Positions 15,810 through 22,968 of a DNA stretch of 23,849 bases are shown one piece after another; position 1 is the first letter of the stretch, and every line of letters starts with the position of its first letter. Origin of the DNA: Deltaproteobacteria bacterium (GTDB taxonomy: Bacteria; Desulfobacterota; Syntrophia; Syntrophales; JAAYKM01); the NCBI GenBank assembly GCA_019136935.1, contig JAGVTI010000083.1, positions 1 through 23,849 of the forward strand, read 5' to 3'. The position numbers and the translations under genes are program-made. The notes beneath the pieces were generated by a model. It was not told the DNA's origin. It saw nothing but the letters and a program-made list of their open reading frames with translations, and did no database searches.

Positions 15810-16244
15810 TCACGGGTTCTTCGCCGACGGAATGGTCAGACTTTCTACGCGGGTTCCGTACAGGCTGCAGTAAGCGGTGACCACGAAGGTGTCTCCCGGC
15901 ACCGCCGGGATCTCGTATGTGTAGGTGAACTCGTCTCCCGGCTGGCTTGTGTAGGAATAATTCGCCAGAGGTTTTTTGTTCTTCGTGACGGCGACGGTTT
16001 TGACGTAGTGCCAGCTCGGCGCGAACGAGGGATGCAGGATCGTCACCTTCAGGACTTTCGCCGCGGTATCATAGGCCAGGGTGACGCTTTTCGGCGGATG
16101 GGCGGAAGCCGTTACCGGCAAAAGCCCCATGAAAAGAACCAATGCAATGAATGAGACCTTGATTCCGGATATCCAATTTCTGTTGTCCCGGTTGAATGCC
16201 CGATTCACGTTCATCGCCGCTGTCGATTTTTTTCTTGGAAGCAT
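15810..16244 (-). CDS. Secreted Ig-fold protein resembling a superoxide reductase (desulfoferrodoxin) domain
   Basis: Starting at the ATG at 16244 (GGGAGG six nt upstream) this is 144 residues. A basic N-region and hydrophobic core (about 28-45) end in TASA, predicting cleavage before H49. The mature part of about 96 residues is beta-rich. It echoes the superoxide reductase iron site: H49, H71 in ILHPSF, H79 in SWHYVKT, and C126 in AYCSLYG, where canonical enzymes have a Cys-x-x-His. Here Tyr129 replaces that histidine. SoxZ-like sulfur carriers have a similar fold and a related HP...H pattern, so that is the other possibility. Superoxide reductase activity is not assured. It appears to be first in a run with the b561-like, wrbA and YgiQ genes. 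Confidence 0.6.
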   Translation of the reverse strand: MLPRKKSTAAMNVNRAFNRDNRNWISGIKVSFIALVLFMGLLPVTASAHPPKSVTLAYDTAAKVLKVTILHPSFAPSWHYVKTVAVTKNKKPLANYSYTSQPGDEFTYTYEIPAVPGDTFVVTAYCSLYGTRVESLTIPSAKNP

Positions 16245-16545
16245 AGCACACCTCCCTGCTTGTGGATTGTCTTGGGTTGCGATAAACCGGTTACTGGTTG
16301 ACGACGCCGTAAAAAACGCAATTCGTCCTCTTCTCGCGGACGGGGCCAGGAAAGGAGAAGGGCAACAACCTGAGCGATACCGATCCTCGGCGCGCCGCGC
16401 CAATCCTTTCCCGCCGGGAGAAAGGGGATTTTCAACTCTTTAGAGGCTCCGCATGGAAAAAAACTTTTTATGGAGACAAAAACGGTGTAATAAAGTAGCC
16501 TAAATTACACCCCTTTACAAGGCACAATTTAAAGAGGTCGGTCAA
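16245..16545. other. 301-bp divergent intergenic region between the SOR-like gene and ribD
   Basis: This stretch separates two divergent genes, so promoters for both must lie here. I see an inverted repeat at 16484-16511 near ribD and a GGCGCGCC palindrome around 16390. I could not find a convincing sigma-70 pair for either gene, nor an FMN riboswitch upstream of ribD: the RFN conserved blocks are absent. No small ORF with a good ribosome-binding site is evident. Confidence 0.5.
16484..16511. repeat. 8-bp inverted repeat upstream of ribD
   Basis: GGTGTAAT and ATTACACC are perfect inverted copies separated by 12 bp, 34 bp before the ribD start. The total length and spacing put the half-sites on one face of the helix, as for a dimeric repressor. 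It does not match the BirA orientation or an RFN element. Confidence 0.6.
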
Positions 16546-17637
16546 ATGTCAGACGAAACATTCATGAAACGAGCTTTGGAACTCGCCCGGAGAGGCAGGG
16601 GCCGGGTCAGCCCCAACCCCATGGTGGGAGCGGTCGCCGTCAAAAACGGACGGATCGTCTCCGAAGGCTACCACCGCAGTTACGGAGAAGCCCATGCCGA
16701 AATCAACGCCATCCATGCAGCCCGGACATCCCTGGAGGGCGCAACACTCTATGTGACTCTCGAACCCTGTCATCACCACGGGAAAACCCCACCCTGCGTC
16801 GAAAGCGTCATCGCTTCGAAATTCGCCCGGGTCGTCGTCGGTATGGAGGATCCCAATCCGCTGGTTTCCGGGAAAAGCATCGCCGAATTGAAAGCACGCG
16901 GAATCGGAACCACTGTCGGCGTCATGGAAGAAGCGTGCCGGCAGCTGAACGAGACGTTCATCAAATACATGGAAACGGGACGGCCCTTTGTCACCCTCAA
17001 GTTCGCCCAAACCCTGGACGGACGGATCGCCACCTCGACGGGGCACTCCCAGTGGATCAGCGGAGAGCAATCCCGGCGGTTCGCCCACCGGTTGAGAAGC
17101 CTCCATGACGCCGTTTTAGTGGGCGCGGGAACGGTGGTCAAAGACGATCCCGAATTGACGGTCCGCCACGTCAGGGGAAGAAATCCTCTCCGGATCGTCA
17201 TCGACCCGTTGCTTGAAATCCCCCTGGACGCGAAAATTCTCCGGGACCAGGGCCGGGCCGCAACCCTCGTCGTCACCCGCCCCGATGCCCCGCCGGAAAA
17301 ATGCCGCCGGATCCGCGCCATGCAGGTCGGGCTTCTTCCCTTCGGGGATCAGGGGGCGGATCTGTTCGACCTGCACCCTCTTTTCGCACGCCTTGGGGAA
17401 CAGAGGATATCCTCCATCCTGGTGGAGGGAGGCTCCGGGATCATCACGTCCGTTTTGCGGCAAAGGCTCGCCGACCGGGTGGTGGCGATCATCGCCCCCA
17501 AGATGATCGGGAACGGCCTCAGCACGGTAGGCGACCTGGGAATCGATTACATGGATCATGCCCTGGGGCTCACCTTCAAAAAAGTTTCCCGGAGTGGTCC
17601 CGATGTGATCCTTGATGGAAGAATGACGATGCCCTGA
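16546..17637 (+). CDS. ribD: Bifunctional riboflavin deaminase-reductase
   Basis: This 363-residue enzyme performs the second and third steps after GTP cyclohydrolase II in riboflavin synthesis. Residues 1-145 are the zinc deaminase domain: GEAHAEINA with H50 and E52, and LEPCHHHGKTPPC with C75 and C84 as zinc ligands. Residues 146-363 are the NADPH-dependent reductase: TLKFAQTLDGRIAT, then DAVLVGAGTVVKDDP, and EGGSGIITSVLR near the C terminus. Length is normal. No other rib gene is adjacent, which is unusual since ribD often leads ribE-ribBA-ribH. The ATG has AAGAGGTCGG as a ribosome-binding site. It converges on the RNase Z-like gene. Confidence 0.97.
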   Translation: MSDETFMKRALELARRGRGRVSPNPMVGAVAVKNGRIVSEGYHRSYGEAHAEINAIHAARTSLEGATLYVTLEPCHHHGKTPPCVESVIASKFARVVVGMEDPNPLVSGKSIAELKARGIGTTVGVMEEACRQLNETFIKYMETGRPFVTLKFAQTLDGRIATSTGHSQWISGEQSRRFAHRLRSLHDAVLVGAGTVVKDDPELTVRHVRGRNPLRIVIDPLLEIPLDAKILRDQGRAATLVVTRPDAPPEKCRRIRAMQVGLLPFGDQGADLFDLHPLFARLGEQRISSILVEGGSGIITSVLRQRLADRVVAIIAPKMIGNGLSTVGDLGIDYMDHALGLTFKKVSRSGPDVILDGRMTMP

Positions 17638-17669
17638 GATGCGATGAATTCAGACCGGGAAACCACCGT

Positions 17670-18677
17670 TCAGCTCTCTCCGGCAAACGCCCGGTCGGCT
17701 TCCGACTGGAGGAGATCCCCCTGCCCCTGGTACTTCGGGGAAAAATGAAAAAGGGTCATTCTCTTTACGCCCGCCTTTCTGGCCAGGCTTCCCGCCTGAC
17801 GGGCCGTCAGGTGGTACTTCTTCGCCGCCCGGCTCTCATCCCCGTGCAGGAAAGGCGCCTCGACAAAGAGCAAATCGGCCTCTTCGGCAATCGCCAGCAT
17901 GCGGGTCTCATTGTCGGGACTGCATACGGCATCGGCGATATAGGCGATTTTCATCCCCCTGGTTATGAGAACCAGTTTCTCCCGCAGTTCCCCGAGGGGG
18001 AAATACCGCTCATGAACACGGCCGTCTTCTTCATCGCGCCAGAAAGCCCGGATGTCCGTCTCCGGAGGTGCATTCCGAGCGATTTTTTCCTTCAGGTCCA
18101 TCAACCACGGCCCCGGAGGAATCCCCATCGACTGCAACACGTCCTTCCGGATGTTGACCCGGAACTTTTCTTCCAGGGCAAAGGCCAGGCAGGGGACGCG
18201 GTGGTCCAGGATCTCCGTCTTCACACGGTAAAAGGGATGATCGCAGAGGATTCCCCCGCTGATTTTTCCTTCCTGCTCCCCCTCTCTCCTGAAGGCCCGG
18301 CGGCAGGCAAAACAGGCGGTTCGCGTTTCTTCTCCCACCACTTCCGTCACAACCAGGTTGAAATCGTTCTCGTAGTTTTCGACCAGGTTCCAGGTATAGC
18401 TGCCCAGGCGGTTTTCGACATGGCGCAGAAATCCCCCGGGACCGAAGAGCCGGATGGTCTGGTCGCGTCCCAGGCAGACGCGGACCAGGTGATCGAAACC
18501 GATAAAATGATCCATGTGGGTATGGGACACGAAAATCTGCCTGACTTTAAGCAGGTTACGCGGCGAAAGCGCACGCAGGTCCCCCAGGTCGAACAGCAGG
18601 GCTTCCCGCCGGTATTTCAGCTCGACGAAAACCCCCGGATCATCGAAAGGATCGTTGATCAGCCGGGCATCAAACAT
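17670..18677 (-). CDS. RNase Z-like metallo-beta-lactamase-fold hydrolase
   Basis: This 335-residue protein has the zinc motif SHTHMDH (H52, H54, D56, H57), FDLGD upstream of it, a later YIADAVCSPDN segment with an aspartate ligand, and a C-terminal LFHFSPKY with a histidine ligand. This order is that of the ElaC/RNase Z branch, which cuts tRNA 3' trailers. An unusual middle segment (about 110-190) carries CFACRR and an HPFYRVKTEILDH block similar to the RNase Z substrate-sensing region. The ATG at 18677 follows AAGGAGG. True RNase Z activity is likely but not proven; organisms with CCA-encoded tRNAs do not strictly need it. Confidence 0.8.
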   Translation of the reverse strand: MFDARLINDPFDDPGVFVELKYRREALLFDLGDLRALSPRNLLKVRQIFVSHTHMDHFIGFDHLVRVCLGRDQTIRLFGPGGFLRHVENRLGSYTWNLVENYENDFNLVVTEVVGEETRTACFACRRAFRREGEQEGKISGGILCDHPFYRVKTEILDHRVPCLAFALEEKFRVNIRKDVLQSMGIPPGPWLMDLKEKIARNAPPETDIRAFWRDEEDGRVHERYFPLGELREKLVLITRGMKIAYIADAVCSPDNETRMLAIAEEADLLFVEAPFLHGDESRAAKKYHLTARQAGSLARKAGVKRMTLFHFSPKYQGQGDLLQSEADRAFAGES

Positions 18678-18859
18678 GAAAACGCCTCCTTAAAACAGGA
18701 AAATACCAGACAATGACCTTTTTCGCCATGATGGATCGGCGGCGGAAAGCGACGGCACGGGTCATCTTTTCCGGAACCATTTTGATCAACTTCACCTTGA
18801 CTTTGTCGCACGCATGCGGGAAAAAAGCGGAAAATAGGCAAGATCGGTGGGTTGTCATC

Positions 18860-19273
18860 GTGACCATTTCAACGGAAAAGGAAAACGCTCTCCAGGAGAG
18901 AATGGCGAAACTCGGGGTCCGTGAAGAAGACCTCCGGGAAACTTTCATCCGTTCTTCCGGACCCGGCGGCCAGAAGGTCAACAAAACCGCCACCTGCGTT
19001 TACCTGGTTCATGTTCCGACGGGTCTGACCGTAAAATGCCAGCAGGAGAGGTCCCAGACGCTCAACCGCTTCCTCGCCCGGCGTCTGCTGCTGGACCGGA
19101 TTGAAAGGCTGCAAGAGGGGATCCTGAGATCGGAAAAGGAGAAAATCGAGAAGATCCGCAGGCAGAAGCGGCGCCGGTCGAAACGGGCAAAGGAGAAGAT
19201 GCTGGAAGAAAAAAGGAAGACCGCGGAAAGGAAACGATCGAGGGCAAAACCCGGCCTGGACGAATCGGAATAA
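18860..19273 (+). CDS. Release-factor-like GGQ protein, probable ribosome rescue factor
   Basis: From a GTG at 18860 this is 137 residues. It contains the peptidyl-tRNA hydrolysis motif SSGPGGQKVNKT (32-43, GGQ 36-38), followed by HVPTGLTVKCQQERSQTLNR (51-70), the catalytic domain of class I release factors. The stop-codon recognition domains are absent. Residues 85-130 form a highly basic helix (KRRRSKRAKEK). This layout resembles the small rescue factors ArfB and the MTRFR/C12orf65 group, which free stalled ribosomes using a basic tail. The in-frame ATG at 18713 adds 49 residues unlike the family, so GTG is preferred. It is not prfA or prfB. It stands alone and ends at a strong hairpin. Confidence 0.82.
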   Translation: MTISTEKENALQERMAKLGVREEDLRETFIRSSGPGGQKVNKTATCVYLVHVPTGLTVKCQQERSQTLNRFLARRLLLDRIERLQEGILRSEKEKIEKIRRQKRRRSKRAKEKMLEEKRKTAERKRSRAKPGLDESE

Positions 19274-19316
19274 AAAAGGGGGAAAGAAGACGCTTAATTT
19301 CGCTTCTTTCCCCCTT
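19272..19316. terminator. Bidirectional intrinsic terminator between the GGQ gene and atpE
   Basis: AAGGGGGAAAGAAG (19276-19289) and CTTCTTTCCCCCTT (19303-19316) form a perfect 14-bp stem, extended by CG/CG inside after a bulged A. On the minus strand it is followed by six T, making it the likely terminator of atpE about 100 nt downstream of its stop. On the plus strand the T run is poor, but the hairpin lies directly after the release-factor-like stop. Confidence 0.88.
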
Positions 19317-19418
19317 GATAATAACGAATAACGTTTTTACTGCCTTATCCGGCCACTTTAACCGCCGGGTTCATGGTGTATGAATTTAAGTAAAAACAAA
19401 CAACGGGTTTTCTCGACC

Positions 19419-19793
19419 TTATCCGATTCCGACCAGTTTCAGCATCGGGTTCGCATAAAGCAGAATCAACGAAACGACCAACGCGTAGATCGCACAGGAT
19501 TCCGTCATGGCCATACCGACCATCATGGTCAACATGATCTTGCCCTGGGCTTCGGGATTCCGGCCAACCGCCACACTGCCGCCGCCGGCCGCCTGTCCCA
19601 TACCGGCACCCGCTCCGCTCGCACCCACACCGATCGCGATGCCTGCGCCGATGAGGCTGCAACCCAAAACAATCGCCTTCGTGTAATCAACCCCTCCAGC
19701 CGCCGCCGGAGCCGCCTCTGCCGCCAACGCCATACCTGCCGATGCCAAGAACGCGATCACTGTCCAGAAACTGTATCTCAATACGTTTTTCAC
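19419..19793 (-). CDS. atpE: F0F1 ATP synthase subunit c with N-terminal signal-like extension
   Basis: This 124-residue protein forms the rotor ring subunit. Residues 1-25 look like a cleavable signal peptide (MALA before AEAAP). A short linker precedes helix 1 (about 37-62, glycine-rich GIAIGVGASGAGAGMG), the polar loop RNPEA (78-82) and helix 2 with ion-carrying E98 in MTESCAIY. S99 and Y103, seen in Na+-type rings, are present. The helix 1 glutamine of Na+ rings is M65, with Q67 two residues on. Translation starts at GTG 19793 after AGGAGGAG. It is alone on the minus strand, about 3 kb from and opposite to the a-subunit gene. Confidence 0.95.
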   Translation of the reverse strand: MKNVLRYSFWTVIAFLASAGMALAAEAAPAAAGGVDYTKAIVLGCSLIGAGIAIGVGASGAGAGMGQAAGGGSVAVGRNPEAQGKIMLTMMVGMAMTESCAIYALVVSLILLYANPMLKLVGIG

Positions 19794-19853
19794 TGTGCTC
19801 CTCCTGTTTGATTTTTTGTTTTAAGACTGAAAAACAAACCTGAAACCTCGTTT

Positions 19854-19863
19854 TCACCTCCTT
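19854..19863 (-). promoter_or_regulatory. Full-length Shine-Dalgarno-like sequence in the atpE leader
   Basis: The minus strand reads AAGGAGGTGA, a 10-nt perfect complement to the usual 16S rRNA 3' end, about 60 nt upstream of the atpE GTG, which has its own AGGAGGAG. No start codon is placed correctly after the distal copy for a leader peptide. It may act as a standby ribosome site or be chance. Confidence 0.35.
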
Positions 19864-19947
19864 CCCGCTTTGTCTTCTTTCCAGATACCGGTAACGATCC
19901 GGAAGATTCCCACTATTAATAACAGGTCCTATTGGAGGCGGAGAAAA

Positions 19948-20070
19948 ATGTCAAGCGAAAAATCCTCTCTTCGGAAGGAAAAGAACATTTTTCTCATTCT
20001 CGTCCTGCGCAAATCAGCTTTCCCGCAAGATGACCGCGTGAATGAGCTTGATTTTATTCCATCGCCGTAA
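19948..20070 (+). CDS. Possible 40-residue small protein of unknown function
   Basis: An ATG at 19948 follows GGAGGCGGAGAAAA, a good ribosome-binding site. It encodes MSSEKSSLRKEKNIFLILVL, then a short polar tail ending DFIPSP. It would have a charged N-terminus and a short hydrophobic patch (about 14-20), too short for a clear membrane helix. I recognise no family. It lies in the roughly 570-bp region between atpE and ahbB, which otherwise has only the repeat at 20204-20279. Chance is a real alternative. Confidence 0.22.
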   Translation: MSSEKSSLRKEKNIFLILVLRKSAFPQDDRVNELDFIPSP

Positions 20071-20203
20071 TAAAAAACCGGGGTGAAGCATGTTGCACGT
20101 TTCTCTCGGACGGTTCGAATCTGAATTTTTCCGGAAAAGAAAGAATGACGGCATCGGGAAAAGTCGGTCAGGCTGCCATGCCGGACTTGGAGGCTGTGCC
20201 GCG

Positions 20204-20279
20204 ATGTCGTTCTGAGGCGTCAGCCGAAGAATCTCGCATTGACAGGGGATTCTTCAACGCTTGCGCTTCTCAGAATGGC
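20204..20279. repeat. REP-like imperfect intergenic palindrome
   Basis: TTCTGAG pairs with CTCAGAA at the outside, and GAAGAATC (20226-20233) with GATTCTTC (20248-20255) inside; the intervening GC-rich parts pair imperfectly. The words resemble the scattered intergenic repeats with GTCATTCTGAG...GAAGAATC arms found in many Desulfobacterota. It is about 90 bp upstream of ahbB. A partial related word occurs at the right end of the window. Confidence 0.6.
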
Positions 20280-20366
20280 CCAGAAGGACTTCTACAGAAC
20301 CGTCAAGGATAAACCGTCCTTGCCCGTGCCATGAATCTTTCTATCGGAATGAGGGAAAAATCGGCT

Positions 20367-20831
20367 ATGAAACTGACGGACAGGCAAAAGAAAATCATCC
20401 GGTTTCTCCAGAACGACGTCCCGCTGGAATCCCGTCCCTTTCGTGTTCTGGAAGAAACCGACGGGATAACGGAAGCCGAAGTCATCAGCGCCGTCAACCG
20501 TTGGATCGGTGAAAAAATGATCCGGAAATTCGGTGCCCTGGTGCGCCACCGGGAACTGGGGTTTACCGGGAATGCCATGGTCGTCTGGTCCGTTCCTCCG
20601 GACCGTTGCGATTCGGTGGGAAACCGCCTGGCCGCATTCCGGGAAGTGACTCACTGCTATGAGCGGACCCCTCCCTTTTTAGGGAAATACAATCTGTTCA
20701 CCATGATTCACCGGCGTGATTCTTCTTTTGACGCCCTGTTGCAACGGATGGCCGAAGCGGCCGGAAGCCGGGATTACCTGATCCTGGAAAGCCGGGAGGA
20801 ACTGAAAAAAACCAGTATGGAGTATTTTTAG
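20367..20831 (+). CDS. ahbB: Siroheme decarboxylase subunit, AhbB type (Lrp/AsnC-like)
   Basis: This 154-residue protein has an N-terminal winged helix resembling Lrp/AsnC ([18 protein letters not shown], 3-20). It then shows the features of siroheme decarboxylase: [20 protein letters not shown] (55-74), VTHCYER with H96, YNLFTMIH (108-115) and the C-terminal LKKTSMEYF. With AhbA it removes the acetate carboxyls at C12 and C18 of siroheme to give didecarboxysiroheme, the first step of the alternative heme route of anaerobes. Automated pipelines often call it an AsnC regulator. The ATG at 20367 is chosen by family length; 20331 and 20349 are in frame. It is followed by hemL after one base. AhbA is not in the window. 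Confidence 0.85.
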   Translation: MKLTDRQKKIIRFLQNDVPLESRPFRVLEETDGITEAEVISAVNRWIGEKMIRKFGALVRHRELGFTGNAMVVWSVPPDRCDSVGNRLAAFREVTHCYERTPPFLGKYNLFTMIHRRDSSFDALLQRMAEAAGSRDYLILESREELKKTSMEYF

Positions 20832-20832
20832 C

Positions 20833-22116
20833 ATGAACAGGACATCGGAATGTCTTTTCCAGGAGGCCCGTCAAGTCATCGCCGGCGGCGTCAACAGTCC
20901 CGTCCGGGCCTTCGGTTCGGTCCGGTCCTTACCACGGTTCATCCAGCGGGCCTCGGGATCGAAGATCTACGACACGGACGGACGGGAGTACATCGATTAC
21001 GTCCTCTCATGGGGTCCCATGATCCTCGGACATGGTCATCCCCGGGTGGTCGACGCCATCCGCACGGCGGCGGAAAAGGGAACCAGTTACGGCGCCCCGA
21101 CGGAATTGGAAACGTCCATGGGCATCCTGATCAAGGAAGCCTTCCCTGCCATCGAGTTGATGAGAATGGTCAGTTCGGGGACCGAAGCCACGATGAGCGC
21201 CATCCGCCTGGCCCGGGGATACACGGGGAAAGACAAGATCGTCAAGTTCGACGGATGCTACCACGGCCACGCCGATTCCCTTCTGGTCAAGGCCGGCTCC
21301 GGCGTCGTCACGTACGGCATCCCGGGCAGTCCGGGTGTTCCGGCGGCCCTGGCGGCGTTGACTTTTTCACTTCCCTTCAATGACATCGAAGCGTTCGAAG
21401 AAACCATCGCCTTGCAGGGAAACGATATCGCCTGCGTCATCGTCGAACCCGTCCCGGGCAACATGGGGGTCGTTCTCCCGGAACCCGGCTTCCTGGAGCG
21501 AATCCGGGAACTGACGGCGAAAAACGGCATTCTCCTCATTTTCGACGAGGTCATCACGGGATTCCGCCTGACCTATGGCGGTTACCAGACCATGAAGGGA
21601 ATCGTCCCCGATTTGACCTGTCTGGGCAAAATCATCGGCGGGGGGCTTCCCGTCGGCGCCTTCGGCGGCAGGAAGGAGATCATGGACTGCCTGGCCCCCA
21701 CAGGCCCGGTCTACCAGGCGGGGACGCTTTCCGGCAATCCCCTGGCCATGGCCGCGGGGTTCGCCACCTTGAAGATGCTCAAGGAATTGCGGAAGGAATA
21801 CGATTCTCTGAACAAGAAGGCGGAGTATCTCTGCCGGGAGATCAAACTGCTTTTTGACAAGAGGGGATTCCCTGTCACCCTCAACCAGTCGGGTTCCCTA
21901 TTCACCCCTTTCTTCACTTCCGACCGGGTGACGGATTTGATCTCGGCACAGAAAAGTGATACGGGCTTCTTTATCCGATTTTTTCAAGGGATGATGGAAC
22001 GGGGAATTTACCTGGCCCCTTCCGCTTTTGAAGCCGTGTTCCTGTCTTTCGCCCACACGACATCGGACATCGAAAAAACCGTTGAAATGATGGAGGATAC
22101 CCTGAATCACCTTTGA
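20833..22116 (+). CDS. hemL: Glutamate-1-semialdehyde 2,1-aminomutase
   Basis: This 427-residue PLP enzyme makes 5-aminolevulinate, the precursor of all tetrapyrroles, by the C5 pathway. [13 protein letters not shown] (15-27), [13 protein letters not shown] (58-70), YGAPTELE (86-93), [10 protein letters not shown] (236-245) and the PLP lysine K266 in [17 protein letters not shown] are all typical. Length is normal. It starts one base after the ahbB stop, so the two are co-translated, joining precursor supply with siroheme-to-heme conversion. No terminator is evident after it. Confidence 0.97.
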   Translation: MNRTSECLFQEARQVIAGGVNSPVRAFGSVRSLPRFIQRASGSKIYDTDGREYIDYVLSWGPMILGHGHPRVVDAIRTAAEKGTSYGAPTELETSMGILIKEAFPAIELMRMVSSGTEATMSAIRLARGYTGKDKIVKFDGCYHGHADSLLVKAGSGVVTYGIPGSPGVPAALAALTFSLPFNDIEAFEETIALQGNDIACVIVEPVPGNMGVVLPEPGFLERIRELTAKNGILLIFDEVITGFRLTYGGYQTMKGIVPDLTCLGKIIGGGLPVGAFGGRKEIMDCLAPTGPVYQAGTLSGNPLAMAAGFATLKMLKELRKEYDSLNKKAEYLCREIKLLFDKRGFPVTLNQSGSLFTPFFTSDRVTDLISAQKSDTGFFIRFFQGMMERGIYLAPSAFEAVFLSFAHTTSDIEKTVEMMEDTLNHL

Positions 22117-22282
22117 ACCGGACCGATATGGCGAAAACGCGGGATATGGCAGCCGGTGAAAATACGGAGGAAAGTTTTACACCAGGGACCGGCCGGCATC
22201 GATCGAATGATCCCGCTTTCGACGATCCCTTTTCAGCGTGCAGGCACGGCGTTCACCCCTCGTAAGCGTTTGGTATTTTTGT

Positions 22283-22311
22283 TTGACTTGACCTTTTTTT
22301 CGTGTTATAGG
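22283..22311 (+). promoter_or_regulatory. Promoter of the atpZ-atpI-atpB operon
   Basis: TTGACT (22283-22288) and TATAGG (22306-22311) have an exact 17-bp spacer. The predicted start of transcription is near 22318, only about five bases before the atpZ ATG (22323), which would give a nearly leaderless message. Confidence 0.65.
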
Positions 22312-22322
22312 CCCCCCTGCCA

Positions 22323-22604
22323 ATGGATAAGGAGACGAAGAAATCTCTCGTACAGATGACTTACGCCAGCAGCGTGGGCATCTTTATGGTGATCGTGATT
22401 TTCGGCGGTTTGCTGCTGGGAGGTTACCTTGACCGCAAGTTCGGAACATCCCCTTATTTCGCGCTCCTGCTCTTGGTCATTGGCGTGTTTATGGGTTTCC
22501 GTAATGTTTATCTTCTATTGAAGAAATTTAAGGATGAAAAACCTTTCATCAAGAGTATAAAAAGTGAGCCGCATAGAAAAAGACCCCCTCCAGCAAAAAA
22601 TTGA
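22323..22604 (+). CDS. atpZ: AtpZ/AtpI family small membrane protein
   Basis: These 93 residues hold two membrane segments (about 14-36 and 45-67). The loop GGYLDRKFGTSPYF (33-46) matches the AtpZ/AtpI family, which in other bacteria helps assemble the c-ring or moves Mg2+/Ca2+. A positively charged tail follows. The first ATG lacks an upstream ribosome-binding site; AAGGAG lies inside the reading frame at 22329-22334. The 3' end overlaps atpI by 41 nt. It is the first gene of the F0 operon. Confidence 0.85.
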   Translation: MDKETKKSLVQMTYASSVGIFMVIVIFGGLLLGGYLDRKFGTSPYFALLLLVIGVFMGFRNVYLLLKKFKDEKPFIKSIKSEPHRKRPPPAKN

Positions 22605-22965
22605 GATGGCCAATTGGGTTCTCCTGGGGGTATTTGTCCTGCTCAGCCTCGTTGTCATGTCTTTCAAGTTTGCCCTGGGTGTTCTCATCGGTGGTCTCAT
22701 CTGCATCGTCAATTTCTACCGGTTGCACAAAAACCTGGTCGATGTTATCACCCGTTCACCCCAATCCGCAAAATCCGCGATGATGATCAAATATTACATC
22801 AGGATGGCCGTTACGGCGGTGGTCCTGTATTTTATCGTTACGAGCGGCTTCGTGGATGTCGTAGGTCTTTTGATCGGTTTGTCGATCGTCGTCATCAACA
22901 TAATCCTGACCACTGCGGTCATGATGTTCCTGTCAAAAAAAAACTGTCTGGAGGAGGTTAAATAG
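22564..22965 (+). CDS. atpI: ATP synthase subunit I
   Basis: This 133-residue protein has four hydrophobic helices (about 17-34, 38-53, 75-95, 98-122). An N-terminal DPLQQKIEMANW block and the YYIRM segment before helix 3 fit the AtpI/subunit I family, thought to be a c-ring assembly helper. The GTG at 22564 is chosen because it keeps the N-terminal block, although it makes a 41-nt overlap with atpZ; an ATG at 22606 just after the atpZ stop is the alternative. GGAGGAGG near its stop serves atpB. Confidence 0.82.
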   Translation: MSRIEKDPLQQKIEMANWVLLGVFVLLSLVVMSFKFALGVLIGGLICIVNFYRLHKNLVDVITRSPQSAKSAMMIKYYIRMAVTAVVLYFIVTSGFVDVVGLLIGLSIVVINIILTTAVMMFLSKKNCLEEVK

Positions 22966-22968
22966 AAA

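Noticed and set aside
18713..18859. Upstream in-frame ATG that would lengthen the GGQ protein by 49 residues
   Set aside because: The extra residues do not look like the family, and the GTG at 18860 gives the expected N-terminus.
20239..20267. Consensus TTGACA inside the REP-like palindrome loop
   Set aside because: The sequence 17 bp further (TGCGCT) does not resemble a -10 element.
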